From Pseudooctadecabacter sp. (lineage in GTDB: Bacteria > Pseudomonadota > Alphaproteobacteria > Rhodobacterales > Rhodobacteraceae): DNA of 9,298 bases. Under the pieces are notes generated by a model that had not been told where the DNA came from, did not search any database, and saw only the letters and a program-made list of their open reading frames with translations. Numbering within the stretch: position 1 is the stretch's first letter; each line of letters begins with the position of its first letter. Positions 1-7,044 of this stretch are shown here, piece by piece. Both the position numbers and the translations under genes were made by a program. Location of the stretch: NCBI GenBank assembly GCA_020628265.1, contig JAHDFG010000071.1, positions 1-9,298 of the forward strand, given 5' to 3'.

Positions 1-23
1 TGATCCGGCGGGGGAACGAGAAG

Positions 24-1628
24 ATGACGATTTCAAAGACGATGCCGCGCTTTTTTGCGGCTGCGGCCTTGGCCTTGGGCATGGTCGCCGGTGCGCAGGG
101 CGTGCAGGCCCAGACCACGGCCTTCCGTCAGGCGGTGGCCGAAGGCGCCGCGCGGGACGAGGTGCTGGCGCAGTTCTACCGCGAGAGGAATTTCGAAGGG
201 ATCTGGACTGGGCGGGATGATGACGCGCAGGCGCGGCGCAACGCGCTGCTGACGGCGTTCTCGACGGCAGGGGATCATGGCTTGCCCGTGGCGGATTACG
301 ACCCCGCGGCTTTGATGGCGCGGTTGCAGACGGCCACGACACCGGCTGAGGTCGGTGCGATGGAGGTCGAGCTGACGCGGCTCTACCTTGATTATGCGCG
401 CGACATACAGACGGGCATTCTGACGCCATCCCGTGTGGTGTCGGAGATCAAACGCGAGATTCCGGTGCGCGATCCGATGGTGCATCTGGTGGGGTTGAGC
501 GGCGAAAACCCGACCTCTTATCTGGCAAGCCTGCCGCCCAGTTCCCCGGAATATGCGCGGCTGATGCGGGCCAAGATGGACCTTGAGAGGTTGATCGCGG
601 ATGGCGGTTGGGGCGCAACTGTCCCGGGTGGCAAGCTGGAGCCGGGTGACAGTGGTGCGCGGGTCGTTGCCTTGCGCGATCGTCTGGTGGCTATGGGGTT
701 CCTTGAGCGGACCGCAACCCGCACCTACGACGCCGCGATAGAGTTGGCTGTCCGCCGGTTTCAAGATGCCTACGGGCTGACGTCGGACGGCATCGCGGGG
801 CAGGGCACGCTGGATCAGATCAATGTGCCTGCATCGCGCCGCCTTCAACAGGTGATCGTCGCCATGGAGCGCGAACGCTGGACCAACATCGAACGGGGTG
901 AGCGGTACATCTGGGTGAACCTCACGGATTTCTCGGCCGCGATTATGGACAACGACTCTGTGACGTTCCGCACGCGGTCCGTGATTGGCGCACGCGAAGA
1001 TGACCGGCAGACGCCGGAATTCTCGGATGTGATGGATCACATGGTGATCAATCCCAGCTGGTACGTCCCGCGTTCGATCATTGTCGGGGAATATCTGCCG
1101 GCCATGCAGCGCAACCGCAATGCAGTGGGCCACATCCATGTGACCGACAGCAGGGGCAATATTGTGAACCGCGGCGCGATTGATTTCAGCCGCTACACCG
1201 CGCGGACGTTCCCGTTTGGAATGCGCCAGCCGCCCAGCAGCCGCAACGCACTTGGTCTGGTGAAGTTCATGTTCCCCAACCAGTACAACATCTATCTGCA
1301 TGATACGCCGGCCAAATCCCTGTTCGGGCGTGAGGTGCGGGCGTTCAGCCACGGCTGCGTGCGCTTAAATGACCCGTTCGAGTTTGCCCATGCGCTGTTG
1401 GCTGCTCAAGAAGACGACCCCGTGGGCTTTTTCAATGGCATCCTGAACACCGGTGCAGAGCGCCGCGTCAACCTTGAACAGCCCGTTCCCGTGCATCTGG
1501 TGTACCGGACGGCCTTTACCCAGACGAATGGTCAGTTGAACTTCCGTCGTGACGTCTATGACCGCGACAGCCGCATCTGGAATGCGCTGGCAGGGCAAGG
1601 GGTGGCGGTCCGCGCCGTTGGGGGGTAA
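24..1628 (+). CDS. L,D-transpeptidase, YcbB/LdtD-like (YkuD domain)
   Basis: A 534-residue periplasmic enzyme expected to make 3-3 cross-links in peptidoglycan or attach proteins to it. Residues 1-29 look like a signal peptide: a basic start, a hydrophobic run of Ala/Leu/Gly, then VQA before Gln30. Residues about 203-267 form a peptidoglycan-binding type 1 domain (PGDSGARV start, RRFQDAYGLTSDGIAG near the end). The YkuD catalytic domain spans about 293-490 and holds the diagnostic SHGCVRLNDP motif, with His443 and the nucleophile Cys445. The length and the order (N-terminal scaffold, PG-binding, YkuD) fit the YcbB/LdtD class rather than the short YkuD proteins. The first ATG at 24 is preferred because a G-rich Shine-Dalgarno stretch (GGGGG around 10-14) lies upstream; ATG 42 would shorten the signal peptide. 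It is the first complete gene of a likely envelope operon, with lpxD 38 bases downstream. The family is certain from the motif; the exact cross-linking role is inferred. Confidence 0.95.
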   Translation: MTISKTMPRFFAAAALALGMVAGAQGVQAQTTAFRQAVAEGAARDEVLAQFYRERNFEGIWTGRDDDAQARRNALLTAFSTAGDHGLPVADYDPAALMARLQTATTPAEVGAMEVELTRLYLDYARDIQTGILTPSRVVSEIKREIPVRDPMVHLVGLSGENPTSYLASLPPSSPEYARLMRAKMDLERLIADGGWGATVPGGKLEPGDSGARVVALRDRLVAMGFLERTATRTYDAAIELAVRRFQDAYGLTSDGIAGQGTLDQINVPASRRLQQVIVAMERERWTNIERGERYIWVNLTDFSAAIMDNDSVTFRTRSVIGAREDDRQTPEFSDVMDHMVINPSWYVPRSIIVGEYLPAMQRNRNAVGHIHVTDSRGNIVNRGAIDFSRYTARTFPFGMRQPPSSRNALGLVKFMFPNQYNIYLHDTPAKSLFGREVRAFSHGCVRLNDPFEFAHALLAAQEDDPVGFFNGILNTGAERRVNLEQPVPVHLVYRTAFTQTNGQLNFRRDVYDRDSRIWNALAGQGVAVRAVGG

Positions 1629-1666
1629 ATCTGGCTCTGACAGACACCCGTCAAACTGGGGGCCGG

Positions 1667-2728
1667 ATGCCATATCGTTTGAAAGATCTTGCAGCGTCGC
1701 TGGGGGCCGAGACCCTTGGCGACGCATCGCTTTTGGTGGATCGTCTGGCTGAGCCGTTAGAGGCGGGGCCAAACGATCTGGCCTTGGCCGTGGCCCCGAA
1801 GTTTGCCGAAGGGTTGAAGGCCTCTGCCGCGCGGGCGGCGGTGGTTTGGGCCGGTGCGGATTTGGACGAGCTGGGGCTGGACGGTGCGATTGTCGCTCCG
1901 CGCGGGCGGCTGGCGATGGCAGGCCTGACCCAGGCGATGGACGATGATCCGAGCTTTGACGGGGCAGAGGGTGTTCACCCCAGTGCTGTCATTGATCCGT
2001 CGGCAACCATCGGCGAAGGCGCGCAAATTGGCCCCTTTGTGGTGATTGGCCCAGACGTGCAGATCGGCGCGGGGGCGCGGATTGCCTCCCATGTGTCCAT
2101 CGGGCGCGAGGTAGAGATTGGCGCCGACGTGCGGCTGCATGCAGGAGTTAAAATCGGGCCACGGGTTCGGATCGGCACAGGGTTCATCGCGCAGGCAGGT
2201 GTGGCCATTGGCGGGGACGGGTTTTCGTTTACGACGGCAGGTCCGTCGGGGGTCGAGCGGGCCATCCGGCAGCGCCCCGGAGTGCCGCTTGATCCGCCGG
2301 AGGACGGCACGTGGCATCGTATCCATTCGCTGGGTGGGGTCGAGATTGGCGACAACGTTGAGATCGGCGCCAATTCCACCGTAGATGCTGGCACCGTGCG
2401 GGCGACGCGCATCGGCAACGGGGTAAAGATCGACAACCTTGTGCAGGTGGGTCACAACGTAGTGCTTGGTGACGATTGTTTGCTGTGCGCTCAGGCGGCG
2501 GTGGCCGGATCATCGGTGCTGGGGCCGCGCGTCATCCTTGGGGGCAAGGCAGGCGTTGCCGACAACCTGACGATCGGCCGCGACGTTGTCGCGGGGGGCG
2601 GTGCGGTGATCCTGTCCTCTGTGCCGGACGGGATCTTTGTGGCGGGCCATCCGGCCCAGCCCAGCCATGAACATCGCGCGGTCCTGAAGGCATTGCGACG
2701 CTTGGTTAAAGGCCCGAACCTGCAATAG
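1667..2728 (+). CDS. lpxD: UDP-3-O-acylglucosamine N-acyltransferase LpxD
   Basis: A 353-residue cytoplasmic enzyme, the third step of lipid A synthesis: it moves a 3-hydroxyacyl chain from acyl-ACP to the 2-amino group of UDP-3-O-acylglucosamine. The first 100 residues match the LpxD N-terminal uridine-binding region. From about residue 107 to 320 there is an unbroken run of hexapeptide repeats (IGEGAQIGPFVVIGPDVQIG, IGDNVEIGANSTVD and others), which form a left-handed beta helix. His263 in LVQVGHNV corresponds by motif to the catalytic histidine of the family (His239 in E. coli). The C-terminal helix (HEHRAVLKALRRL) is typical of the trimer end. The ATG at 1667 has GGGGG just upstream, with short spacing. 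The length is close to the usual 340-350. LpxD uses acyl-ACP, and an ACP gene follows 67 bases downstream, which is suggestive. I see no lpxA, fabZ or lpxB next to it, unlike the common lpxD-fabZ-lpxA-lpxB cluster. Confidence 0.95.
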   Translation: MPYRLKDLAASLGAETLGDASLLVDRLAEPLEAGPNDLALAVAPKFAEGLKASAARAAVVWAGADLDELGLDGAIVAPRGRLAMAGLTQAMDDDPSFDGAEGVHPSAVIDPSATIGEGAQIGPFVVIGPDVQIGAGARIASHVSIGREVEIGADVRLHAGVKIGPRVRIGTGFIAQAGVAIGGDGFSFTTAGPSGVERAIRQRPGVPLDPPEDGTWHRIHSLGGVEIGDNVEIGANSTVDAGTVRATRIGNGVKIDNLVQVGHNVVLGDDCLLCAQAAVAGSSVLGPRVILGGKAGVADNLTIGRDVVAGGGAVILSSVPDGIFVAGHPAQPSHEHRAVLKALRRLVKGPNLQ

Positions 2729-2795
2729 TGGTTCCAAAAATCGACCCTGCGCACTACATCAGGGGAAAGATCAGAAGGCCCAAGGGTAAATTCGC

Positions 2796-3053
2796 ATGAG
2801 CATCGCATCGCAAGTCACCGAAATCATTGCGGAACAGGCGCTTTTAGACGCATCGGACGTCACCCCTGATAAATCCTTGGAAGACCTCGGCATTGACAGC
2901 CTTGGTCTGGTGGAGAGCATTTTTGCCATCGAAGAGGCTTTTGACATCTCGGTGCCGTTCAATGCGAACAACCCAACCGAAAGCGAGTTTGATATTTCGT
3001 CCGTTAGGGCAATCATCACTGCGGTAGAGCAACTGGTGAAGGACCAATCGTGA
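2796..3053 (+). CDS. Acyl carrier protein (specialised, not AcpP-like)
   Basis: An 85-residue acidic carrier protein. Ser35 in LGIDSLGLVE is the expected 4'-phosphopantetheine attachment site, at the start of helix II of the four-helix fold. The sequence departs from housekeeping AcpP, which has GADSLDTVELVMAFEEEF at this site: here helix II reads LGLVESIFAIEEAF, and a longer insert (NANNPTESEFDIS) precedes helix IV. It is therefore more likely a second, pathway-specific ACP than the main fatty-acid one. The start is ATG 2796, with AAGGG about nine bases upstream. Its TGA stop overlaps the GTG start of the next gene (GTGA), so the two are probably translationally coupled and their products act together. 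The downstream synthase is its most likely partner; LpxD could be a second one. The fold and Ser35 are clear from sequence; the special role is inferred. Confidence 0.92.
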   Translation: MSIASQVTEIIAEQALLDASDVTPDKSLEDLGIDSLGLVESIFAIEEAFDISVPFNANNPTESEFDISSVRAIITAVEQLVKDQS

Positions 3054-4258
3054 GACGGGTTGTCATCACCGGCGCGGGGACGATCAACGCGCTGGGGCAC
3101 GATGTTCCTACAACATTGGAGGCCATGCGCGAAGGGCGTTGTGGGATCGGGCCGCTTGATATCCGCGATGTGGACCGCCTCGCCGTTAAGATCGGCGGGC
3201 AGGTGACGGGCTATGACGAACACGCGCATTTCAACCGCCAGCAAATCAGCCTTTACGACCGGTTCACCCAGTTCACGCTGCTTGCGGCAGAGCAGGCGCT
3301 GGGGCAGGCGGGACTGACGTTTTCGGGCGCGCTTGCGGACCGGTCCGGCGTGGTTCTGGGAACATCGGGCGGCGGGTTGAACACGCAGGATGAAAATTAC
3401 CGCGCCGTCTACGAAGAGGGTAAAAACCGCGTCCATCCGTTTATCGTGCCAAAGCTGATGAACAACGCCGCGGCCTCCCATGTGTCGATGCAGCACAATC
3501 TGCGCGGGCCATCGTTTACCGTGGCCACGGCCTGTGCGTCGTCCAATCACGCGATGGGGCAGGCCTTTGCGATGATCCGTGGCGGTATGGCCGACGTAAT
3601 GGTCACGGGCGGGTCGGAGTCGATGTTGTGTTTTGGCGGGGTGAAAGCCTGGGAAGGCCTGCGGGTTATGTCAAAGGATGCCTGCCGACCGTTCTCCGCC
3701 ACCCGCAACGGGATGGTGCAGGGTGAAGGCGCTGGCGTTTTCATTTTCGAGGAATACGAGCACGCGCGTGCCCGAGGGGCCGATATTCTGGCGGAGGTCG
3801 CGGGCTTTGCCATGTCGTCGGATGCATCGGACATTGTGACGCCCAGCAAACAGGGGGCCGGCCGCGCGATTGCGGGGGCCTTGAAAGACGCCAAGCTGGA
3901 CCGGACGGATGTGGGCTACATCAACGCCCATGGGACGGGGACGGCAGCCAACGACAAGACGGAATGCGCCGCTGTTGCGGATGTGTTCGGCGCCCATGCG
4001 GACGAGTTGATGATCTCAAGCACCAAGTCCATGCATGGCCATCTGATCGGTGGCACCGGCGCTGTTGAGCTGCTGGCCTGCATCATGGCGCTGCGCGACG
4101 GTGTGGTGGCGCCGACCATTGGCTATGAGGAAGCCGATCCTGAATGTGCTTTGGACGTTGTGCCGAACGTGGCACGTGAGGCCAAGGTGACAGCGGTGCT
4201 GTCGAATGCCTTCGCGTTTGGCGGGCTCAATGCAGTCATCGCGCTGAAAGCGATTTAG
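3050..4258 (+). CDS. Beta-ketoacyl-ACP synthase, FabF-like (KAS II family)
   Basis: A 402-residue condensing enzyme of the thiolase fold that joins malonyl-ACP to an acyl chain. The full Cys-His-His set is present: Cys162 in TACASS, His294 in NAHGTGT and His331 in KSMHGHLIGGTGAVE, with Lys326 also conserved. A GGSES motif (around residue 187) and the C-terminal NAFAFGGLNAV glycine-rich motif are also as in KAS I/II enzymes. It is therefore expected to be catalytically active, unlike chain-length factors, which lack the cysteine. Length is slightly below E. coli FabF (about 412). The start is GTG at 3050, inside the ACP stop; MRRVVITGAG matches the usual N-terminus of the family, so no later start is needed. 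Because it is coupled to a divergent ACP and lies behind lpxD, it may make a special acyl chain, in the manner of acpXL-fabF or nodF-nodE pairs in rhizobia. A plain second FabF is the alternative. Confidence 0.93.
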   Translation: MRRVVITGAGTINALGHDVPTTLEAMREGRCGIGPLDIRDVDRLAVKIGGQVTGYDEHAHFNRQQISLYDRFTQFTLLAAEQALGQAGLTFSGALADRSGVVLGTSGGGLNTQDENYRAVYEEGKNRVHPFIVPKLMNNAAASHVSMQHNLRGPSFTVATACASSNHAMGQAFAMIRGGMADVMVTGGSESMLCFGGVKAWEGLRVMSKDACRPFSATRNGMVQGEGAGVFIFEEYEHARARGADILAEVAGFAMSSDASDIVTPSKQGAGRAIAGALKDAKLDRTDVGYINAHGTGTAANDKTECAAVADVFGAHADELMISSTKSMHGHLIGGTGAVELLACIMALRDGVVAPTIGYEEADPECALDVVPNVAREAKVTAVLSNAFAFGGLNAVIALKAI

Positions 4259-4274
4259 CACCTGAGAAACGCAA

Positions 4275-4299
4275 AACGCCGCCCTCAAGGGGCGGCGTT
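4275..4299. terminator. Bidirectional intrinsic terminator
   Basis: A perfect 10-bp stem (AACGCCGCCC with GGGCGGCGTT) closes a five-base loop. On the + strand it is followed by CGTTTGCTTTG. On the - strand it runs into TTTTGCGTTT. It sits between the convergent synthase and IalB-family genes and probably ends both transcripts. Confidence 0.85.
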
Positions 4300-4320
4300 C
4301 GTTTGCTTTGAGCGGCTCGA

Positions 4321-4962
4321 TTATTGGCCGGAGACGGCCGCGTATCCTGCGGTGAAACCGGACAGAGACATGGTGACCGTGACCTGCTGGTCAGGTGCTG
4401 CAGCGGGGACCATCGTCAGGGTTGCATTAGCACCGCGACGGAACAGGTTGATGTCCTGTTCGGTAAAGCCAACGCGCGAGACGCAGCCGCCTGCGTTGCA
4501 GAAGTTGTAGGGGAAGCGACGGGCCTGCCCACCGTCCACGCGCAGGGTGATCTGCTCGGTCAAGAGGGTATCAAGGGGCACGACAATCGTCGCACCGGCC
4601 ACGGCCTGACCTGCATCCGCAAGCGGTACGATGGCGATCTCGGCCACGGAGTTGCCGTCCGCATCGTTCAGAAGCTGGTACATCTGGCAGGGGTCTTCGC
4701 CCTCGGCCACTTTCAGACAACGCAGTGCCCAGTCGTTGAACACCTCACGCAGGTACTGCTGGCCGGGTTGGGGCTCTTGCGGTTCGGGTGCGACGGGATC
4801 GCCGTTCTCGTCCACAGGCTCACCCAGATTGAAGACCGAAGGGGGTTGTTCTTCCTCGGCTGCTGGCGCTTCCGCCTCTTGCGCAGTCGCGGGCAGTGCC
4901 ATGGCCAGCGCCGCTGCGAAAGACAGGGCAGGCAGGCTGAGGATACGGTCGGTTGATGTCAT
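4321..4962 (-). CDS. Invasion associated locus B (IalB) family protein
   Basis: A 213-residue secreted protein. Residues 1-27 are a signal peptide with a hydrophobic core (LSFAAALAMALP) and an ATA/Q cleavage site. Residues 28-70 form an acidic, Pro/Glu-rich, probably disordered linker. The IalB domain covers about 73-205, with the family pattern of W78-x3-C82, C92-Q, a VVPLDTLL stretch, a VDGG turn, and C155-x4-C160 in FCNAGGC; the four cysteines probably form two disulfides in the periplasm. IalB was named in Bartonella for a role in red-cell invasion, but the family is widespread in free-living alphaproteobacteria, so no virulence role is implied; its molecular function is unknown. A TTG codon at 4974 could add four residues, but ATG 4962 has GGACGA seven bases upstream and puts the signal peptide in normal form, so ATG is chosen. 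The gene stands alone on the - strand, downstream of the candidate small RNAs. Confidence 0.88.
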   Translation of the reverse strand: MTSTDRILSLPALSFAAALAMALPATAQEAEAPAAEEEQPPSVFNLGEPVDENGDPVAPEPQEPQPGQQYLREVFNDWALRCLKVAEGEDPCQMYQLLNDADGNSVAEIAIVPLADAGQAVAGATIVVPLDTLLTEQITLRVDGGQARRFPYNFCNAGGCVSRVGFTEQDINLFRRGANATLTMVPAAAPDQQVTVTMSLSGFTAGYAAVSGQ

Positions 4963-4995
4963 TGTGTCGTCCAAAATCGTTAACGTGTTGCGGCA

Positions 4996-5024
4996 GGCTT
5001 AGCACGGGTTCAAAGCCATGTCAG
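4996..5024 (-). promoter_or_regulatory. Possible promoter of the IalB-family gene
   Basis: On the - strand, CTGACA (5024-5019) and TAAGCC (5001-4996) are 17 bases apart, about 35 bases before ATG 4962. The -35 is good but the -10 is poor, so this is only a candidate. Confidence 0.3.
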
Positions 5025-5105
5025 GGCGAAAGCACGGGTCGGCGAACCGATGCCAATATCCCCGTTATGCCCTGTGGATTTTCCTGCGCCCTTTTTGGTC
5101 CCGCC

Positions 5106-5133
5106 AAAGAAAAAGGGCCCGCAAAGGCCCTTT
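5106..5133 (-). terminator. Intrinsic terminator of candidate small RNA 2
   Basis: On the - strand an 8-bp stem (AAAGGGCC with GGCCCTTT, six-base loop) runs straight into TTCTTT, giving a nearly unbroken T tract of nine bases. On the + strand the hairpin is followed by CCCC, so it points to - strand transcription. Confidence 0.7.
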
Positions 5134-5169
5134 CCCCGTATTCTCCCTGTCGGACTTAGCCGACTTATT
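5106..5169 (-). ncRNA. Candidate small RNA 2 (SD-like, possible sponge)
   Basis: A predicted transcript of about 64 bases on the - strand, starting near 5169. It would fold as a short hairpin (GTCGG, loop CTAAGT, CCGAC; 5164-5149), a single-stranded stretch with AGGGAGAA (resembling a Shine-Dalgarno site), and a terminator hairpin at 5133-5112. A promoter-like pair lies at 5204-5176. Bases 5162-5143 are complementary to candidate small RNA 1 over about 20 positions, with one mismatch and one bulged base. The small size, the start-to-terminator spacing and the absence of an open frame support an sRNA. I do not recognise a named family. It could instead be part of a long leader of the IalB gene, ended early by the hairpin. 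Everything about transcription is inferred. Confidence 0.45.
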
Positions 5170-5175
5170 GGCGAC

Positions 5176-5204
5176 ACGCTACGAAACAGATTCCCGACCG
5201 TCAA
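5176..5204 (-). promoter_or_regulatory. Possible promoter of candidate small RNA 2
   Basis: TTGACG (5204-5199), a strong -35 match, is separated by 17 bases from TAGCGT (5181-5176), a weak -10. A start near 5169 would put the first hairpin within a few bases of the 5' end. Confidence 0.4.
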
Positions 5205-5302
5205 CCGTGTTTTGATCACGATTTGCAAATTTTAGGAATTTCTATTCGTGTCAGTAAGATAGGCGGGGGACTTGAGGGATTTCCATCGCCTGAATGCACC
5301 CC

Positions 5303-5328
5303 AAAAAGGCCGCGCCCAAGGGCGCGGC
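5303..5328 (-). terminator. Intrinsic terminator of candidate small RNA 1
   Basis: On the - strand GCCGCGCC and GGCGCGGC (5328-5309) pair perfectly over 8 bp around the loop CTTG, followed by CTTTTT. On the + strand the hairpin is followed by AAGTCTG, not T-rich, so the direction is clear. Confidence 0.75.
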
Positions 5329-5383
5329 AAGTCTGACAGGGAGGAAGTCATCGGGCCGACAAGAGGACACAAGCAGACCCGAT
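5303..5383 (-). ncRNA. Candidate small RNA 1 with an anti-Shine-Dalgarno loop
   Basis: A predicted transcript of about 80 bases on the - strand with three stems in order. Stem 1 pairs ATCGGGTC (5383-5376) with GGCCCGAT (5357-5350), 8 bp with one G-T pair, around an 18-base loop containing GTCCTCT. Stem 2 pairs TGAC with GTCA around the nine-base loop TTCCTCCCT, so CTTCCTCCC (5347-5339), the complement of a Shine-Dalgarno site, is exposed. Stem 3 is the terminator. This arrangement resembles the CcsR/'cuckoo' sRNAs of Rhodobacterales, which show CUUCCUCCC motifs in hairpin loops, and also in a general way the anti-SD loops of rhizobial AbcR RNAs. Those CcsR genes follow a DUF1127 gene; none is present here, so family membership is uncertain. 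A TATATT -10 element lies a few bases before stem 1. It would act by base-pairing to ribosome-binding sites of target mRNAs, probably with Hfq. Expression is inferred, not shown. Confidence 0.6.
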
Positions 5384-5386
5384 ACG

Positions 5387-5413
5387 AATATACTGGCCCA
5401 TAATGGTTAAGAA
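5387..5413 (-). promoter_or_regulatory. Possible promoter of candidate small RNA 1
   Basis: TATATT (5392-5387) is a strong -10 match placed so that transcription would start at 5383-5380, the base of the first hairpin. The best -35 is weak: TTCTTA (5413-5408) with a short 15-base spacer, which suggests an activator or an alternative sigma factor. Confidence 0.45.
5403..5410 (-). promoter_or_regulatory. CtrA-like site TTAACCAT
   Basis: The exact octamer TTAACCAT, reported as the CtrA motif in alphaproteobacteria, lies on the - strand between the -35 and -10 elements of the small-RNA 1 promoter and 52 bases before the HerA-like gene. Only one clear half is present; on the + strand TTAA is followed seven bases later by TTTT instead of TTAA. 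A chance match is possible. Confidence 0.3.
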
Positions 5414-5456
5414 TGTATTTTGACGTGGATAAATTCGCGACGATGGCAAAAAGGGG
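5407..5456 (+). promoter_or_regulatory. Possible promoter and RBS of the HerA-like gene
   Basis: TTAAGA (5407-5412) and TAAATT (5430-5435) are 17 bases apart on the + strand, a moderate match. AAGGGG at 5451-5456 is a clear Shine-Dalgarno site six bases before ATG 5463. The promoter would face away from, and overlap, that of small RNA 1. Confidence 0.35.
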
Positions 5457-5462
5457 CAGTCG

Positions 5463-7004
<1,542 letters not shown>

Positions 7005-7022
7005 GCCGGCAGACAGATCAAC

Positions 7023-7044
7023 GGGCGCGGTTAGGGCCGCGCCC
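7023..7044. terminator. Hairpin between convergent genes
   Basis: GGGCGCGG and CCGCGCCC form a perfect 8-bp stem with a TTAGGG loop. It lies just after the HerA-like gene and touches the TAG stop of the - strand gene (7046-7044). T tracts on either side are poor (TATTTC on +, GTTGATCTGT on -), so termination may be incomplete. Confidence 0.5.

Larger units (their letters stand above)
5143..5343. repeat. Imperfect 20-base inverted repeat joining the two sRNA candidates
   Basis: The + strand at 5143-5162 (CTCCCTGTCGGACTTAGCCG) and the - strand at 5343-5325 (CTCCCTGTCAGACTTGCCG) agree at 18 of 20 aligned positions, with one substitution and one single-base gap. The arms are 162 bases apart. Each arm lies in the body of one small-RNA candidate, so the two RNAs, if both made from the - strand, would be complementary there. 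Confidence 0.75.
4963..5462. other. 500-base gene-free region between IalB and HerA-like genes
   Basis: No open frame here has family likeness, a plausible start or coding character. The stretch holds a possible IalB promoter (4996-5024), two candidate - strand small RNAs with terminators (5106-5169 and 5303-5383), an inverted repeat linking them, and promoter-like AT-rich blocks. Base composition drops around 5205-5260 (AT-rich, including the palindrome ATTTGCAAAT at 5221-5230). In 5025-5105 and 5231-5300 I see nothing I can name. Confidence 0.8.

Noticed and set aside
33..1352. Long - strand open frame (439 codons) opposite the L,D-transpeptidase
   Set aside because: It is antisense to a gene with clear family motifs; its translation is rich in Arg, His and Pro, as expected from the complement of GC-rich coding DNA, and shows no domain.
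1757..2455. Long - strand frames opposite lpxD
   Set aside because: They mirror the hexapeptide repeats of lpxD (repeated Pro/Thr/Ile patterns) and have no start signal or family likeness.
5010..5235. Short overlapping open frames on both strands in the intergenic region
   Set aside because: Several frames overlap one another with no good ribosome site, and their peptides look like non-coding translation. None resembles DUF1127, which I looked for because it often precedes CcsR-type sRNAs.
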